From Lepisosteus oculatus (lineage: Eukaryota; Chordata; Actinopteri; Semionotiformes; Lepisosteidae): a stretch of 64,000 nt of DNA. A program made the position numbers and the translations under genes. The stretch is taken from assembly GCF_040954835.1 (NCBI RefSeq), contig NC_090698.1, forward strand, positions 68,827,284-68,891,283, read 5' to 3'. Below the pieces are notes generated by a model. That model made no database searches. It saw only the letters and a program-made list of their open reading frames with translations, and was not told the origin of the DNA. This document shows, piece after piece, positions 49,725-61,949 of the stretch (position 1 is its first letter; each line of letters starts with the position of its first letter).

Positions 49725-50025
49725 ACCATAACAACAGTTACAAATGAGAGGAGACCCTTCTGGCCCATTTGGTAGTTAGTGGTTAAATGATCAAAGGATC
49801 TCATCCAACATTTCTTCAATGAAACCAGGATAGCAGCTTCCAGACTCTTTGACTGCAAACAACAGGAAGCAAGTTAAGACCATACAGCCCATTTAGTTTG
49901 CTTGGTAGCCACGTGTTCTGAGGATCTAATTCAACCACTTCTTGAAAGAAGCCAGGGTATTAGCATCCACAAAAACATAGCGTATACCCAATTCCTACAA
50001 CCCAGTGTTTCTTGTGATTTGCTGA
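49725..50025 (-). repeat. Two tandem CR1/L2-type LINE 3' scraps, reverse
   Basis: First piece: ACAAATGAGAGGAGACCC, CCATTTGGTAGTTAGTGG, AAAGGATCTCATCCAAC. Second piece from about 49868: CAGCCCATTTAGTTTGC, TGAGGATCTAATTCAACC, TTCTTGAAAGAAGCCAGGG. The same LINE interval occurs twice in a row. Confidence 0.65.
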
Positions 50026-52285
50026 GTATCTACAAGCTTTCAGTGATTGCTTCAAGACAGGCCACACAACGTAATCATGCAAAGTCTCTTGTAAGGCACT
50101 GCGGGACCTTGCAAGAAGTCAAAATATGAAGTGGTCTGACAGGGGGAATATTGTGTATAGAATAAAGAATAACAGGCTTAAACATTTCTTTGAAAATCGG
50201 CTGCTGGTAAACACCACTTTTGCTTCGATTTCCTTAAAGGAGCGGTTCAGTTGCCTCTTCATCGAGTAGCTCTTCTGATAGGACCTTGTTAGGAACAAGA
50301 GAACAAAAAGCACAAGATAGGAATTGCTTGCTTGGTAACCTGAAATATAATCCGTTTCTAAGCTTGAATGGGCGCTGCATCACTTGTGATTTCTATGGTT
50401 AAATGTAAAGGGCAATGAGCAAAGCACAAGCAGCAGCCAAAGAGTTACTGTACTGCAGAAAAATCTCCATGGAGTTGCTTTTCCATTTTTTATTGACCCT
50501 TTTTTTCGAACCCCCTGTCAGTTTAGCATTATATAATGTTTGCATGATTTCACTGCCCTTTGCTTACAGAGCAGCAGCTTTCACTTCAGCAAAAACAAAA
50601 ACCGCAATGCCTGATTATTGCAAAAGAGGTGTCACTCAGTGCACCCAGAACTGTGTACGGTGAGCAAAAAGGCAACTTAAAACTAGTAAGAGCATACAAT
50701 GTGCACAAAACAAATTGTATTAATAAAATAGACCTCTGAAGCCTTGTTTAGATTTCTTGCCATTACAGAGCAAAAGTAGTGATGTCTTCTGGCAACATGA
50801 AGGAGCCCATTCTCTAATGAGAGCTTGCAACCTGTGCAATCTCTTCCCTCTCACCATTGTAATGTAGGACGGGCTCCCTGGCCGGGGCTGTTTCAGAGAT
50901 TGATCATTTCCTCCTCCTTCCTCAGATCTGCTGCTCAGATGGCCCAGCGCTTCATGAGTTCTTCCTTGTGTTTAATAAAAACCCTGGCTGTTGCAGATGC
51001 TTAGTTCAGTGCATTGGCTCACGCCCAACTATGGAGTGATTTGCGGTACTTGGGCTGGGCCCCTGATTCTGAGCAACAGGCAAGAGGCCTCTAGCAGTAA
51101 ATCACAGTAACCAGACACTTAGTTCACTCCTGGAAGTTCAGAAAGTATCGGTGGAGTGCTGGCAGTAGCAAAGGAAACATCTCCCAGATATGTATAACTG
51201 ACAGGAGTTAGTTTGCTGGGCAGGGTACCTGTTACTGTGAGAAAACAAGTGACGCTTCAAGCATAGACTACTAATTTCCTTCTAGATGTAGTCTGTTGCC
51301 ACTGTATTTAGATTTTGTGCAATTATGGCCCACACAGAATAGTAATCATTAAATCAGTATCCTGCAGTTTGAGACCAGTTATTAAACTGATACTACTGTT
51401 CTTCTGGTTCTGAATCATCTTCCCATTTCTCAACTAACTCGCCTGTGAGTCCTCTTTGGCTAAAGGTTTTCAAAATTGGACACTTTATGGTGGCTAGAAG
51501 TGAAGTTCGAAGAGTTCTGACGCGTTTTTACACAGAACAGTCACTTCAGTGAACTCTGGGAGACTTTTATGTTGGCTCCAGTGGTTAGGGTTTTTTTTTC
51601 TCCTATATCAGTGGGCCTGAATACCTCTGGGGTGTCTGGTAGGCCAGAGATAAGAGTGCAGTTCAGCACACACATGGGATAATGTTCAGAGAGCCCAGGT
51701 GATGCTATCTTATCTCTCTCTCGCGACTTCTCTGAAATAACTCTGCTGGGCTTCTCCGTGTTCCCAGGTAGTGACATAGAAAATAGGCAACATAAATGAA
51801 AGGCTCTGAAATAATTGGCTGGGAAAGATAAAACAAGCAGTCTTTGTGATATCCACACTACAAAACACTGAATGAAAAAAAAGCCTATTTGATTCACTCA
51901 AGCTGGACATTTTAAAGATGTCTGGCTAAGTGAGGTTTTGAGATTAATCTTCTCACAAAAGAATAACATAAGCAATGGTCTCACTTATCACTATTTTTTA
52001 TTATTATGGGTCAGAATAGTATCTGTCTATTCTTGAATAAACACAAAATCACACCTTTTTCTAAATTCTGAATTTCTTTGCTTGTCCATTTGGTTTACAG
52101 TAGTGTTTGATCAAAAGTGTAAATCAAGTAAGGTCTCTGAAGCCTACACTGTATAAATTCCTTCGAATTTCAAGCAAAGCACAAACATCAGTCCTAGCAC
52201 AAAACAGACTGATGAAACACATGATGAAACAGTGATAAGGTGTTAACCATAGATATACTGTAGATTTTGTAAAACATAAAGTTAG
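50026..52285. other. Intron 1 sequence, no gene seen
   Basis: No exon or classified repeat. The 118-residue minus ORF at 51541-51897 lacks family features. Confidence 0.4.
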
Positions 52286-52294
52286 GTCCCCATC

Positions 52295-52390
52295 TTGTCA
52301 AAGGAGATAGCCTGACGTCTTTCGAGAGATGTCTGGATGTGATCATTGGATTATTTAGCCATTAGCACCAAATGGGTCAGATGAACTATG
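52295..52390 (+). repeat. CR1/L2-type LINE 3' end scrap, forward
   Basis: CGAGAGATGTCTGGATGTGA, TCATTGGATTATTTAGCC and CACCAAATGGGTCAGATGAA correspond to the LINE 3' end seen at 40430-40575. Confidence 0.6.
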
Positions 52391-52399
52391 AAAAGAACA

Positions 52400-53230
52400 C
52401 AAGCAAGATTTCATATCTTCACACTGTAAGATGAGCTCCACCTTATGCTTTGGAAGTGGACTCATATTCTTTTTGTAGATATAAAACACAGCAACAGGAG
52501 AGCAGCTCTCCTTCTGTAAGAGAAGTGAAGGCAGAAGCCAATGGCTCAGTCTGGTGCGTTATAGACATAAAGATGTTATGTTAATGGCATTCACCAACAC
52601 GTCTCAGCTTTAACCATCTTCGTATTCTTCTACAGAAAGTCCAAAACGGGGGAAAAAAGCCGTTTTCTCCTAGAGCTTGAACTGATCTTTTGTGAGTTTT
52701 TAAGGTATATGATTATACCCTAAATAATAATACAAATTTTTATTTTTTTGCATTTTCATAGGTTTTGAGAAGTACAGTACCTACACTCCCCAACCAACCC
52801 TTTTTATTTCATTTTTATTCTTCAGTGCTCTTTCTCTCTTTCTGATCATATAAGAGTAGTACATTTACTAGTCACAGAGAATAGGCTTGCAAGGTTGTTG
52901 GATACGCCCACCTAAAATCTTAAAATAACGTGGCTGTAAAAATACAGAAGAACATGGTTTACAAGGCTAAGGCAACAAATACCTTTTTCATGCCGTGTGA
53001 TGACAAGAGGGTGATGTGAAGCCTGGCTTGCTCTGGGGGTGCTTTGATGGGTGGGCAAGACCAGGTGCAGAATGCCAAGCAGGCAAGCCCAGATTGCTGA
53101 AGTGACAGCGAACTAGGCATCCACCCTCATCTCCTGTAGGCATCTGCGGGGCAAGGCAGGTCTCTGGTCCGATGCAGTCTGGCAGCTTGTGTGTGTAGGC
53201 CACATTCGAGGAGCTCCCCAAAGACCCCTT
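52400..53230. other. End of intron 1, no other exon
   Basis: AT-rich until about 52980, then GC-richer sequence leading to the pyrimidine tract of exon 2 (about 53230-53345). No branch point is assigned. Confidence 0.4.
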
Positions 53231-53348
53231 GTGCTTTCTCTCGGTCTCCTTCCAACCCTCTCTCCTGTTCCTCCTCCTCCTGCGTCTCTCTGCCCAGTCC
53301 TGGTGTCTGTTCCAGTGCCCATGATCATATCCTCTGTTCCTCTTGCAG

Positions 53349-53431
53349 GCTGTGCCTTCCTCACGTACTGTGCCAGAGAGTCGGCCCTGAAAGCCCAGAG
53401 CGCCCTGCATGAACAGAAGACTCTTCCAGGG
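53349..53431 (+). CDS. celf4: celf4 exon 2 (RRM1, RNP1 motif)
   Basis: Second coding exon, 83 bp, the same length as exon 2 in other CELF genes. It completes codon 90 and encodes residues 90-117, starting [20 protein letters not shown] and ending EQKTLPG. With the last lysine of exon 1 it forms RNP1, KGCAFLTY (residues 89-96), so the intron splits the RNA-binding motif. The acceptor is TCTTGCAG at 53341-53348, behind a long pyrimidine tract (about 53230-53345). The donor is GGGGTAGGT, with GT at 53432. The exon enters in phase 1 and leaves in phase 0. Against my memory of human CELF4 it differs here only at an Ala in place of Glu. The 49-bp exon 3 expected next (encoding a run like MNRPIQVKP) is not in this window. 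A 211-residue minus-strand ORF across the exon is a shadow. Confidence 0.97.
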
Positions 53432-53895
53432 GTAGGTCACGCGTGCCTCTCGTCGCTGTGGTGCTGGGACGGCAGTGCCACAGGGCAGGAGTGCAGGGGG
53501 TGCCGTCCAGCACCTCGGTAGTCCTGGCCTTCTGGTGCTCCTGTTTGATGTGTGTATGCGCCTGTATGTGTGCTTAGGGGATATATGTGTTGTCGTTGAT
53601 TTTTTTTTTCTGCTGGAGTCCAAGGCATGTTAAACAGTCGTCTCCTCCTAAGGGCCCCCCCTAGATGGGACAGACAGCAGCGTGGAGCTGCCTGTTAAAT
53701 ATTTATCACTCCCCCGGTGTTGTTACTGCGCTCTGTAGCAGCTTTTAAATGCTGCACTTGGTGATTTAAAAGTTGTGTTTTTAATGATGCCTCGGGGGAC
53801 TTTTTCGGTGGTAGTCATGGAAACGGCAAAAGAAGACCGAGCGCTGTGTGACAGCTGATGACATCAGGGCTCAGAGCTAGGGCGAAGAAATTAAG

Positions 53896-54303
53896 TCATC
53901 TGTGCAGCTAATGTACTGTCCAAAGTACTGTACAACTCATCTGTGTGCCTGAGGTTCTGTCCACAGTACTGTACAGCTCGTCTGTGTGAATGAAGTTCTG
54001 TCCACAGTACTGTACAGCTCATCCGTGTGCCTGAGGTTCTGTCCACAGTACTGTACAGCTCGTCTGTGTGCCTGAGGTTCTGTCCACAGTACTGTACAGC
54101 TCGTCTGTGTGAATGAAGTTCTGTCCACAGTACAGTACAGCTCGTCTGTGTGAATGAAGTTCTGTCCACAGTACTGTACAGCTCGTCTTTGTGCCTGAGG
54201 TTCTGTCCAAAGTACTGTACAACTTATCTGTGTGGCTGAGGCTCTGTCCACAGTATTGTACAGCTCATCTGTGTGGCTGAGGATCTATCCAGTACTATAC
54301 AAA
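53896..54303. repeat. 41-bp minisatellite, about 9-10 copies
   Basis: The unit contains GTTCTGTCCACAGTACTGTA followed by CAGCTCGTCTGTGTG and a variable CCTGAG or AATGAA end. GTTCTG recurs at 53954, 53995 and so on, 41 bases apart. Two unit subtypes alternate. Outer copies are degenerate. Three overlapping minus-strand ORFs arise because the unit has no stop in any minus frame and 41 is not a multiple of three. Located 0.5 kb downstream of celf4 exon 2. Confidence 0.95.
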
Positions 54304-56440
54304 TCCACTGTTAAGATTAGTAAGGTTGGACTGAGGATGAGTTTCATGGTCTGCTTTGCTTGGGTGCATTTGTAATGGATAAGTTTCATCTCTTCTTTGA
54401 CAAAGATGTTAACATTTGCTTCTGATCTTGATGTTTAATGTCATTAGTGCTTTCAGTAGTAACAGGATATGGTGGAGCACAGGCCGCAAAGCAAAACATA
54501 AAAAAGTGTAACATATCAATTAAAAATGCATATTTTGATCACATACTGTCTATCACTTTTATAAATCTGTCCGATTGACCATGTCTATTATAACTATACT
54601 GTATCTTACCTCTATAAAGCTACACTGCTCTAGGTCATAAGTGGTCTGGACTTCCATGTTAATATCAATCAATATACTTTTCATTTGTACAGTGCTACTC
54701 TATGACCATCATCTCAGAGACCTGTCCATGGCCAGGACTCAAGACAATTTAAAAGTGTAAAAAAAAAATACAAACAAGTAGTGGGGCTTAATTATGAGTG
54801 TATAGCTGGCAAACACAGTGAAGATTGTATGAGTTCGAGAGCATTCAAGGCTCGGTTTAAACCGTACTTCACCTTCATGAGTAACATTTAGTCAACAGGC
54901 AGGACATATTCACAAGAATATGAACATTTCAATAGAAATTAACTAAATAAATGACTAGGCAGAAAATGTATTAGTTCCAAAACCAGCAATGATGAAAAAT
55001 AGCAATATTATAAGAAGATCTTTTATTGAATTCTAGTTGTCTAACCAAACAAGACTTTTTTGGGGACAAAGGCAACATTTCTCCTACTAGTAATATTCTT
55101 TATATCTAGATACAGTATATTAAATGCCTGCTGATGAGGTATGTGTTGGACTGCAGACACAGATTACACCTGTGCCTGAGGGAATTAGTGGTGTGTTTAG
55201 AGTATAAAATAAACATAACATATTCACAGTGCACACTGCACCCTGCACAGACACTAATCTGCATTAGAGGTACCCACACTGACAATTGATCTGACACGTG
55301 ATTCACTTTCAGTCACCATTGGTAAGGACAGTAATTATAAATCAAACTCATGATGATGTACTGTATCAGATTTACTGTAATTGTTGATAGTCCAGTGAGA
55401 TTGTTTTCACAAATAAAAAAATAAAAACATTATTTGAAAATTGTGTGGCAAAGTGAAGATATAACAGGGTTTTTTTTTGGTGAAAGTAACACACAGCCAA
55501 TGTGTTCTTTGCAGATGAAGGGTTTGGCAAAGAGATGAGAAAAGCACTAATAACATTTACTGTGTGAATTATTGAGTCTTTTTAAAAAGCTTTTTCTTGC
55601 TTCTTGTTAGCATAACCACATTCCCAAAGTCCCTTTCCACTTCAGTGGGCCTCGTGATGTTTTTCAAACTTCAATGAAGGCCTCTGTCTGGAAAGACTTA
55701 CAGTAGAAAAAGGCTTCTTTGCTAAATGCCAAACTTGGAGACAGGAGAGGAAGAGTGCTGGTATTTAAAACAGCTCTTTGATTCTCATTTCTGTGTTCTT
55801 CTTGCGCTTTTTCTTTTAATCCATCAGTGCATTTGTGTCTCTTGTGCAGGACCAAAATGACAGGCGATTAACCGCATCAGGTCTATTTGATGAGTCTGGA
55901 ACAGGGACGTCCTGTTTTGCTTGCATGTGCAGTGAATAGGTCTGGCTCTGTATGCAAGGAAATGCCCCAGGAGTTTCAGTCCTGTCTTTAGGCATGCCTT
56001 CTGTATGTCTCTCTTTCTCCAACTTACTCGCTACTTCTCAAGCTTAGCCTCCCTTACCATCTCTGTCTGTCACCTTCTCTTCCTCATTTCCTAGGATAAG
56101 TTTTTGCTCCTTTTTTTTACCTTGATTATCACTCAGATCTTCACTTCTTATAAATCTCTATTCTCAACTGGTATTTCTTGGCACCTCCTGGTTTCCTTTA
56201 TTCTCCTAATTAGATGCCAACAACACTAACCTCAAAAAAGCGATGAAAGGGGTACAAAGAGTCTAATAGTCTGCAGTGAAGCTCAGTGCCGCTGTCTTTG
56301 TAGAAGAACATAAAACATTCTCATGGGGTCTTCAGTCATCCCAGTTACTGTAGGATTAAGTGAACTGAGAAGTGGGGCATGGTGTGGATTGACTCCCAGC
56401 CCTGGAGGGGACACCAAGCCACCACAGGGATTAACCTCCA
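54304..56440. other. Intron 2 sequence, no gene seen
   Basis: AT-rich non-coding sequence. Nothing supported. Confidence 0.4.
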
Positions 56441-56449
56441 GCAATGCTG

Positions 56450-56592
56450 ATCCTAGTTTATGCAATTGGGTGGACTGGATCGACAGAGAAAAAGTCCCTC
56501 ACTCAAGGTCCAACAGCAGTGTCTGTAATGGAGACTCAAACCTACAACCTGGAGTCTGGAGGCTTACCCACTAGTCTGCTAGATGACTGATG
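56450..56592 (-). repeat. tRNA-derived SINE, reverse copy
   Basis: On the minus strand: CTAGCAGACTAGTGGGTAAG (A box), GGTTTGAGTCTCCATTAC (B box), then GCTGTTGGACCTTGAGTGAG. Same class as 13003 and 13915. Confidence 0.65.
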
Positions 56593-56743
56593 ATTGACAG
56601 ATGATCAATGGTGATATATGTTAGACATGAAAGGCTATTTCGGTACATGAATACATTTCTTAAGTTGCTCAACAACTAACATTTGTGAGCTAGCATGTAT
56701 TTGATAGCAAGGTCATTAGTTGTCAGAAGGTCAACCAATGTTT

Positions 56744-57128
56744 CTGTCAGGAATCCGGCAGGTAGTTCTCCGAAAATCCTGTGCGTAGCCGAGAACTCTG
56801 CGGGCCGCAGAGGCAAACAATCCAAAATCGTCATCCGAAGGGCGAGATCAAAAAAAGAAAAGTCAAGTCCAAAAACCAAGAAGGCCAACAAGGAAATAAC
56901 GCGCACTAGAAAACTCTAAGAGGCTTTTCAATAGTGAGCAGGGTAGGGTGTGTGAGGGAGCATTAAATACTGAAGGGAGAGGAACGTGGTTGGATAATTG
57001 GTTCAGGAGTGAGAGTCTGTGGAATCCGGTGCCTGTGAGAATGTGATGGGTTCAGTAGGAATGAAAGCGTGAAACAGTGGTTTTGGGAATGTAGCGGGGT
57101 TTGCAAGGACGAGTGCAGGACGTGACAG
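56744..57128 (-). mobile_element. TGTSA-ended non-autonomous repeat, copy 3
   Basis: 385 bp bounded by CTGTCA and TGACAG. Read on the minus strand it starts CTGTCACGTCCTGC, has TTTTTGGACTTGAC and GATTTTGGATTG in its right half and ends GGATTCCTGACAG, parallel to the elements at 6886 and 11521. No ORF of a transposase. Confidence 0.55.
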
Positions 57129-60100
57129 TTTTAGTAATAAGTTCAAATAAGAACATATATTTTTAGGAAAAGGAGACCTGTAGTTTTGTCATATAAATAC
57201 ACTTGTGCGGTAATTTACTGTATGTCCTCTCGTGCTCATTCTTAGATGGTGCAGGTCGCAGGACACACCTTGGGAATATGCCCGAGAGCAGGAATAGCAG
57301 TCTGGAGAATCCCTCCTAGTGTTTACTGTGAGGCCTGAGTGAGTCAGTCGCTCTTGAAAACAACGTCTTTGAACTGACACTCAAACTGAATTACTCCTGC
57401 CGTCTGCGTCCCCACACCGTGCAGCCTGGCACTGTCTCTCAGGAAATGGAATCTCGATATTCCGTTACAGAGTGGAACAATTTCACACATCGTCACCGAC
57501 TGTTACAACTCAACGGCCGCAGAGCTCCGCTACGGGTAGAGGATTTCTTCTTGGGCCGGCAGGCGTCTGGCTCCCTGGACGCCAGCGAGCTCATTCAGAC
57601 ACGCGCTACAACAGCGTCTCGGGCTTTGTGTCGGATGGTGGGTTTGCGAATCGGCAATGTCACCAGGGGTCACAGCAGAGTCACAGAGATGAAACTAGTG
57701 CACTTCTTTCCTTTGCCCCTGGGTTATTTGGTAGGACCCTGACACCACTCACTTTAACACCTGTCATGAGCTGGGAACAACTCCAGACCTCACTGAATTG
57801 TGACTTTCTGATACGTAACAACTGTGAGACATTTTGCGATATGATTTAGGAAAAAAGCATTACTGAATCCCTGACTTAATGTGTCCGCGACCAAAGCCAT
57901 GATAATTAACGTCAGGAAAAACAGCCACACTCCCACCCTAACCCACATCGGGGATACTAAAGAATCTCTCTCTCTAATGAATCACGGTTTTGGCTCCAAA
58001 ATGAGCTTTCTGTCTGACCACATTCTGGTAAAAGCGTCAGAAATGAGAGCAAACTCGTTACCGTCCAACCACTAAAATTGGTGTGATGATTGAGCACCCC
58101 CCGAAACAAAGTGGACAAGCTCTGAATTCCTTCAAGAGGATTTATAGTTAAATCCTCATGGCTGATTTTCCAAACTCAGGGTTTGCAAAGCACTGTCCTT
58201 ATCAGAAACTATAAAATGCCTAATTAACTCCACCTAATCTATCTATATTAATGAACCATTAATAATTGCAGTATAATGCTTTCAGGGTGTCATACCTCAC
58301 GAAAGGACTGAGGACACTAAAGGAAAAGGGACAAGGGATACAATCAGTGTGAAGGTGTGTTGTCAGAGTATAGGCATTCCTTCAGATAAGACCACCGTAA
58401 ATTATTTCTACAGTCTATTTTAGCCATGATTTTGTCCATTTTTAATTGCAAAATAAAGTATATTTATTATATTACAGTACACAGATGTGTTCATGAGAGT
58501 CAAGCACTGTACAGGATAGTATAGGAACGTGCTGTCATCAAAGTAGATGATGTGAAACGTGAACATGGCACAAGAGTGATATTCCACATCCGGAAGAGTT
58601 TCCAGAACCCAACTCTTCCAGAAATCATCTGCAGTTAAATCAAACGCATGATGTGATGGTTTATAATGGACACTGTCACAGTGAGGGGTTTCTGGCTTGA
58701 GATTTCCCCTAAATATTGTATTGCGGTATGAATAATAAAATGATATTAAATTAAAAGCGGTGTCTACCCAGTTGAGGGGGTGTTTCAAATACGCTCTATA
58801 GCACGTGTTCCAACTTCCGGAAAGCCACCGTCTTCTTGTTGTAGTTTCACACAGAGCAGATAAATCAAGTCACTTATTTGATAATATTGTATTTTTTTTA
58901 AGTTAGCAAGCAATCGATTTATTCTTTTTTTTTTTGACCTACAGCCGGTGTTTGCTCTTGGACGGTAGTCCCCTGTCACTCCTGCTGCAGAGGGTAGTGT
59001 CAGACCCAGGTCTTGTGCTCTTGTCCATCCTGCTCGCTCCACACAAGACGTCACCCTCTCCCTTACCTCCGAGCCTCGGGTTCCAGCCGTGGAGGGAGTC
59101 TGGAAAGAACGGACGTCGGCACTGTTGCGATTAAAGACCTAAACCATTCGTATAATTAAATGCAGATATATAAAAGCACACAGACGCACACGCGAATAAA
59201 TACAAATCTGAGCAAGGCTGAGTCAGCGGTAATACTAATAAGTATGTGTTGGAAATTGAACCAAAACGCCTTAAAATAGCTGCTTGAGCAAGGTCACACT
59301 ACACCAGTCTGGAGGAGCAATTGCAACACCTGCACTAAAGCAGCCATTACTGTGAGTTAATGACCCACTGGGCTTAAATGAAACATTACAGGTGCACTGC
59401 TAATCTGTCCCCTGAGAGCCAGGCAGGAGATTACTAACACAGGATGCAAGCTCACCATGTTGGAGACAACAGTGTGACAAGCTGCAGAACACTAACTTTT
59501 TTTTTGGGAGGCGGAAGCGTGTTCACATTATATTAATGGCATGCTGCTAGCTATAGATACAACAGTTCACTGTGCATTCCTCAAACTCTCATACGAGATC
59601 CTGAAGGCCTGCCTGTGTCAAGGCGTGGTAAGGGCCTCTTCTCCCAGTCATTGTTTTAGCCCACGGGGGAGAGACTGGTACCGAGGCAGCGGTCTCGGAG
59701 CGATGTGGCGCCCCGCACGCAGTGCTGTGAAAATGAGCGGGAAGCGAAACGCGCTGTCCCGTCCTGTTTCGCGCCAGGATCGTCCGTTGTAAAAGGTTTA
59801 TTTTCCATCTCTAATTCCGCAAAGGGAAGAAGAGAAGGGGAAAAAAAATACCTTAACGGCTCACCGTGCAGTAACTCTGAGGGGAAAACATCACCGCCTC
59901 GGGAAGCCGACAGGTTCTCTGTATCAATTTAATTTACGTCAGTACCAAAAAAAACACCCCACTAGAACATTCAAGGAAATGTCATTTGATAACCGTTTTG
60001 TTCGCAGAATTAAAACTCCCAGAACATAAAACAAAAAAAAAATGTCATTTGATAATTGTCTTGGTTTCATAATTTAAAGAGCAAATGCTAAAAATCGAAG

Positions 60101-61600
60101 AAAGTAGTAGCAGTAAAATCCTGGTTTTCTACTGTCAGGCAACGCTCAGTTTTCTACCCGACTCCGGCAGTATCTTCACGCATTTATCTGCCAGCTCAAA
60201 TGAGATCGGAAATGATTTAGCTATTCGTTTGTACGTTTTACAACAGAAATGGTTTCGGGGGGGGAAATCGATATCATCGCCTTTCTTTCGATGCATGTCT
60301 CTATTGTCTTTAAGCAATTAAAGTACCTTGTAGTTTGTAATGTACATTCGTTCTCATGTAGTGTACAGTCCCTAACCAGAAATAGAGACCCACAATGCGT
60401 CTTCCGCAAATGGATCAACTGTGCGTCCAATTACTCGAGGTGCTCTCTGTACGTTTATATAACTGTTTCTGAAAGCACACGCATCGTTTGCCAATCTGGA
60501 GTTTCCCAATCCAACCTTGTTGCTTCTTATGGTCTTGATTTTTTCAGTCTGCGGAATTGCGTTCCCCGAGGATTGACGAAGCTCCCCGCGATGGCTTTAC
60601 TGTCGCTCTTTGCTCTGTTGTTAAAATAATTAATTTCATTAGGCAATGTTAACGTTCCCACACCCCAGCAGCAGATCTGCCCATCGTGTCTACAGTACCC
60701 CTAGGAAAAGCTGCAGTACTGTAGCCCTGAAACTAGCACGCCCGTTTATCAGGGCATCGCTCCTCCTGTACTTTGTCCGGTGATAACAATGCGACCCGTA
60801 GTCTCTGTGATTAACGTTTGTTGATTTCAAAACACAGTACCTCTCAGCCACACGGTTGAACAATATGTATACTTCAAAAACAAACCGGAAAGTTATCAAA
60901 TGAATAGTAAAAGCAGCTGAATGACCTCCAAGAAAGAAATGACAGTACTGTATGTCTAGAAATACTATTTTGGCATTATTTTTTTATATTTGTGAAGTGC
61001 TGACTTTCAAAATGGCGAATGAATAATTTGGACCTGTTCAGAGTTACATAAATGTTTAATAAAAATACAACTGTAAAATCTGGAATATGTACAGTACTGT
61101 ACGTCGTGAAAGGCACAGCAACGTGCTTACTATAGCATACTGTTCTAGGGTATAACAAACTGTAATTGAAATTACACATACTGGACACAGTAAGAGGATT
61201 AACTGTCTGTGGATTATTTGTAACTATAGTTATAATAAAGAAAAAAAAATTCGCAGGCAGTTTTTCTGTGTTGTTAGTACCGTATAGCCCTGAAGACGCT
61301 GATGGATCTAAAAATGTTTGACTCCATACTTAAGCGACATAATTGTTTCAAGTAATAAGTAATGAATTTGGAAATTAAAAGGCTCATTTCCAACAAACGA
61401 CCATTTCGGGTTGTGGCGTGATTCGATTTACAGTAGTAACACATCACAAAGTATCTGCTATAAGAGCAAGTGCAGTTGATCGAGCTGTCATTTGGGCTAA
61501 CATTTTTGAACATCTCAAACATCTTGAACGGCTTTAGGGAAAAAAAAAAGAAAATCATTGCGTCTGTCTCGCACGCAGAAAGACTGCCTTTTGTTTTTGG
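57129..61600. other. Intron 2 sequence, no exon seen
   Basis: CpG is more frequent than in intron 1 (for example 57400-57660 and 59640-59910), so this part may hold regulatory DNA. A TGTCATTTGATAA word is repeated at 59980 and 60042. ORFs at 57419-57849 and 60249-60629 have no recognised domains. Confidence 0.4.
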
Positions 61601-61604
61601 TCTG

Positions 61605-61765
61605 CTTTGCGTGTGATCGAGAAGACGGGTTTCTTGCGGCGGGGAGGGAGGGCGCGCGCATCTGCGCGTGAATGAGAATGAGCCGCGCGGAGCGTCGCGC
61701 GGTGACTCGCGGCCGCACTCGGCTGTCTCGCTGGGGCTCGGTCTGCGGTGGTAATGCGCAGCCAA
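61605..61765. promoter_or_regulatory. Dense CpG-rich block in intron 2
   Basis: About 25 CpG in 160 bases, including GGGCGCGCGCATCTGCGCG, GCCGCGCGGAGCGTCGCGCG and a GCGGCCGC at 61709-61716. Flanks are AT-rich. It may be a small CpG island acting as an internal promoter or enhancer. A 163-residue minus ORF starts here but runs into low-complexity AT sequence and is not supported. Confidence 0.5.
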
Positions 61766-61875
61766 AAATCAATAAGGTTGATTGATACTGCGTCCCAAAT
61801 CTATGACAGTCTATACAGTAACTCACTACGATGATCAATACTTCAGAACTTCAGCGAGAATTTTGCACAAGGGAC

Positions 61876-61897
61876 ATTATTATTCTTCTTCTTCTTC

Positions 61898-61946
<49 letters not shown>
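61876..61946. repeat. (TTC)n(TTA)n microsatellite
   Basis: Five TTC units followed by about 16 TTA units, 110 bases beyond the CpG-rich block. Confidence 0.95.
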
Positions 61947-61947
<1 letters not shown>

Positions 61948-61949
61948 TC

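Larger units (their letters stand above)
24917..53348 (+). other. celf4: celf4 intron 1 (28.4 kb, phase 1)
   Basis: Complete first intron between the AAAG/GTGCGTGAG donor and the TCTTGCAG acceptor. No other convincing exon of celf4 or of a nested gene was seen. It holds a solo LTR, a long inverted duplication, foldback elements, LINE ends, SINEs and GU-rich tracts, annotated separately. Human CELF4 also has very large 5' introns, so the architecture fits. Confidence 0.95.

Noticed and set aside
52988..53623. 211-residue minus-strand ORF, the longest in the window
   Set aside because: It lies over celf4 exon 2 and its flanks in antisense, has no domain, and is explained by local GC-rich composition.
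53650..53668. Possible third CTCF motif near GGCCCCCCCTAGATGGG
   Set aside because: Spacing and core bases do not fit the consensus.
53891..54251. Minus-strand ORFs with a repeated peptide pattern in three frames
   Set aside because: They are produced by the 41-bp minisatellite, whose unit lacks stops in all minus frames and whose length rotates the frame.
53896..54303. Regular repeats considered as a CRISPR-like array
   Set aside because: Repeats are directly adjacent with no unique spacers, and the genome is a vertebrate.
61274..61765. 163-residue minus-strand ORF beginning in the CpG-rich block
   Set aside because: It runs from GC-rich into low-complexity AT-rich sequence and has no family signature; only the CpG block is kept.
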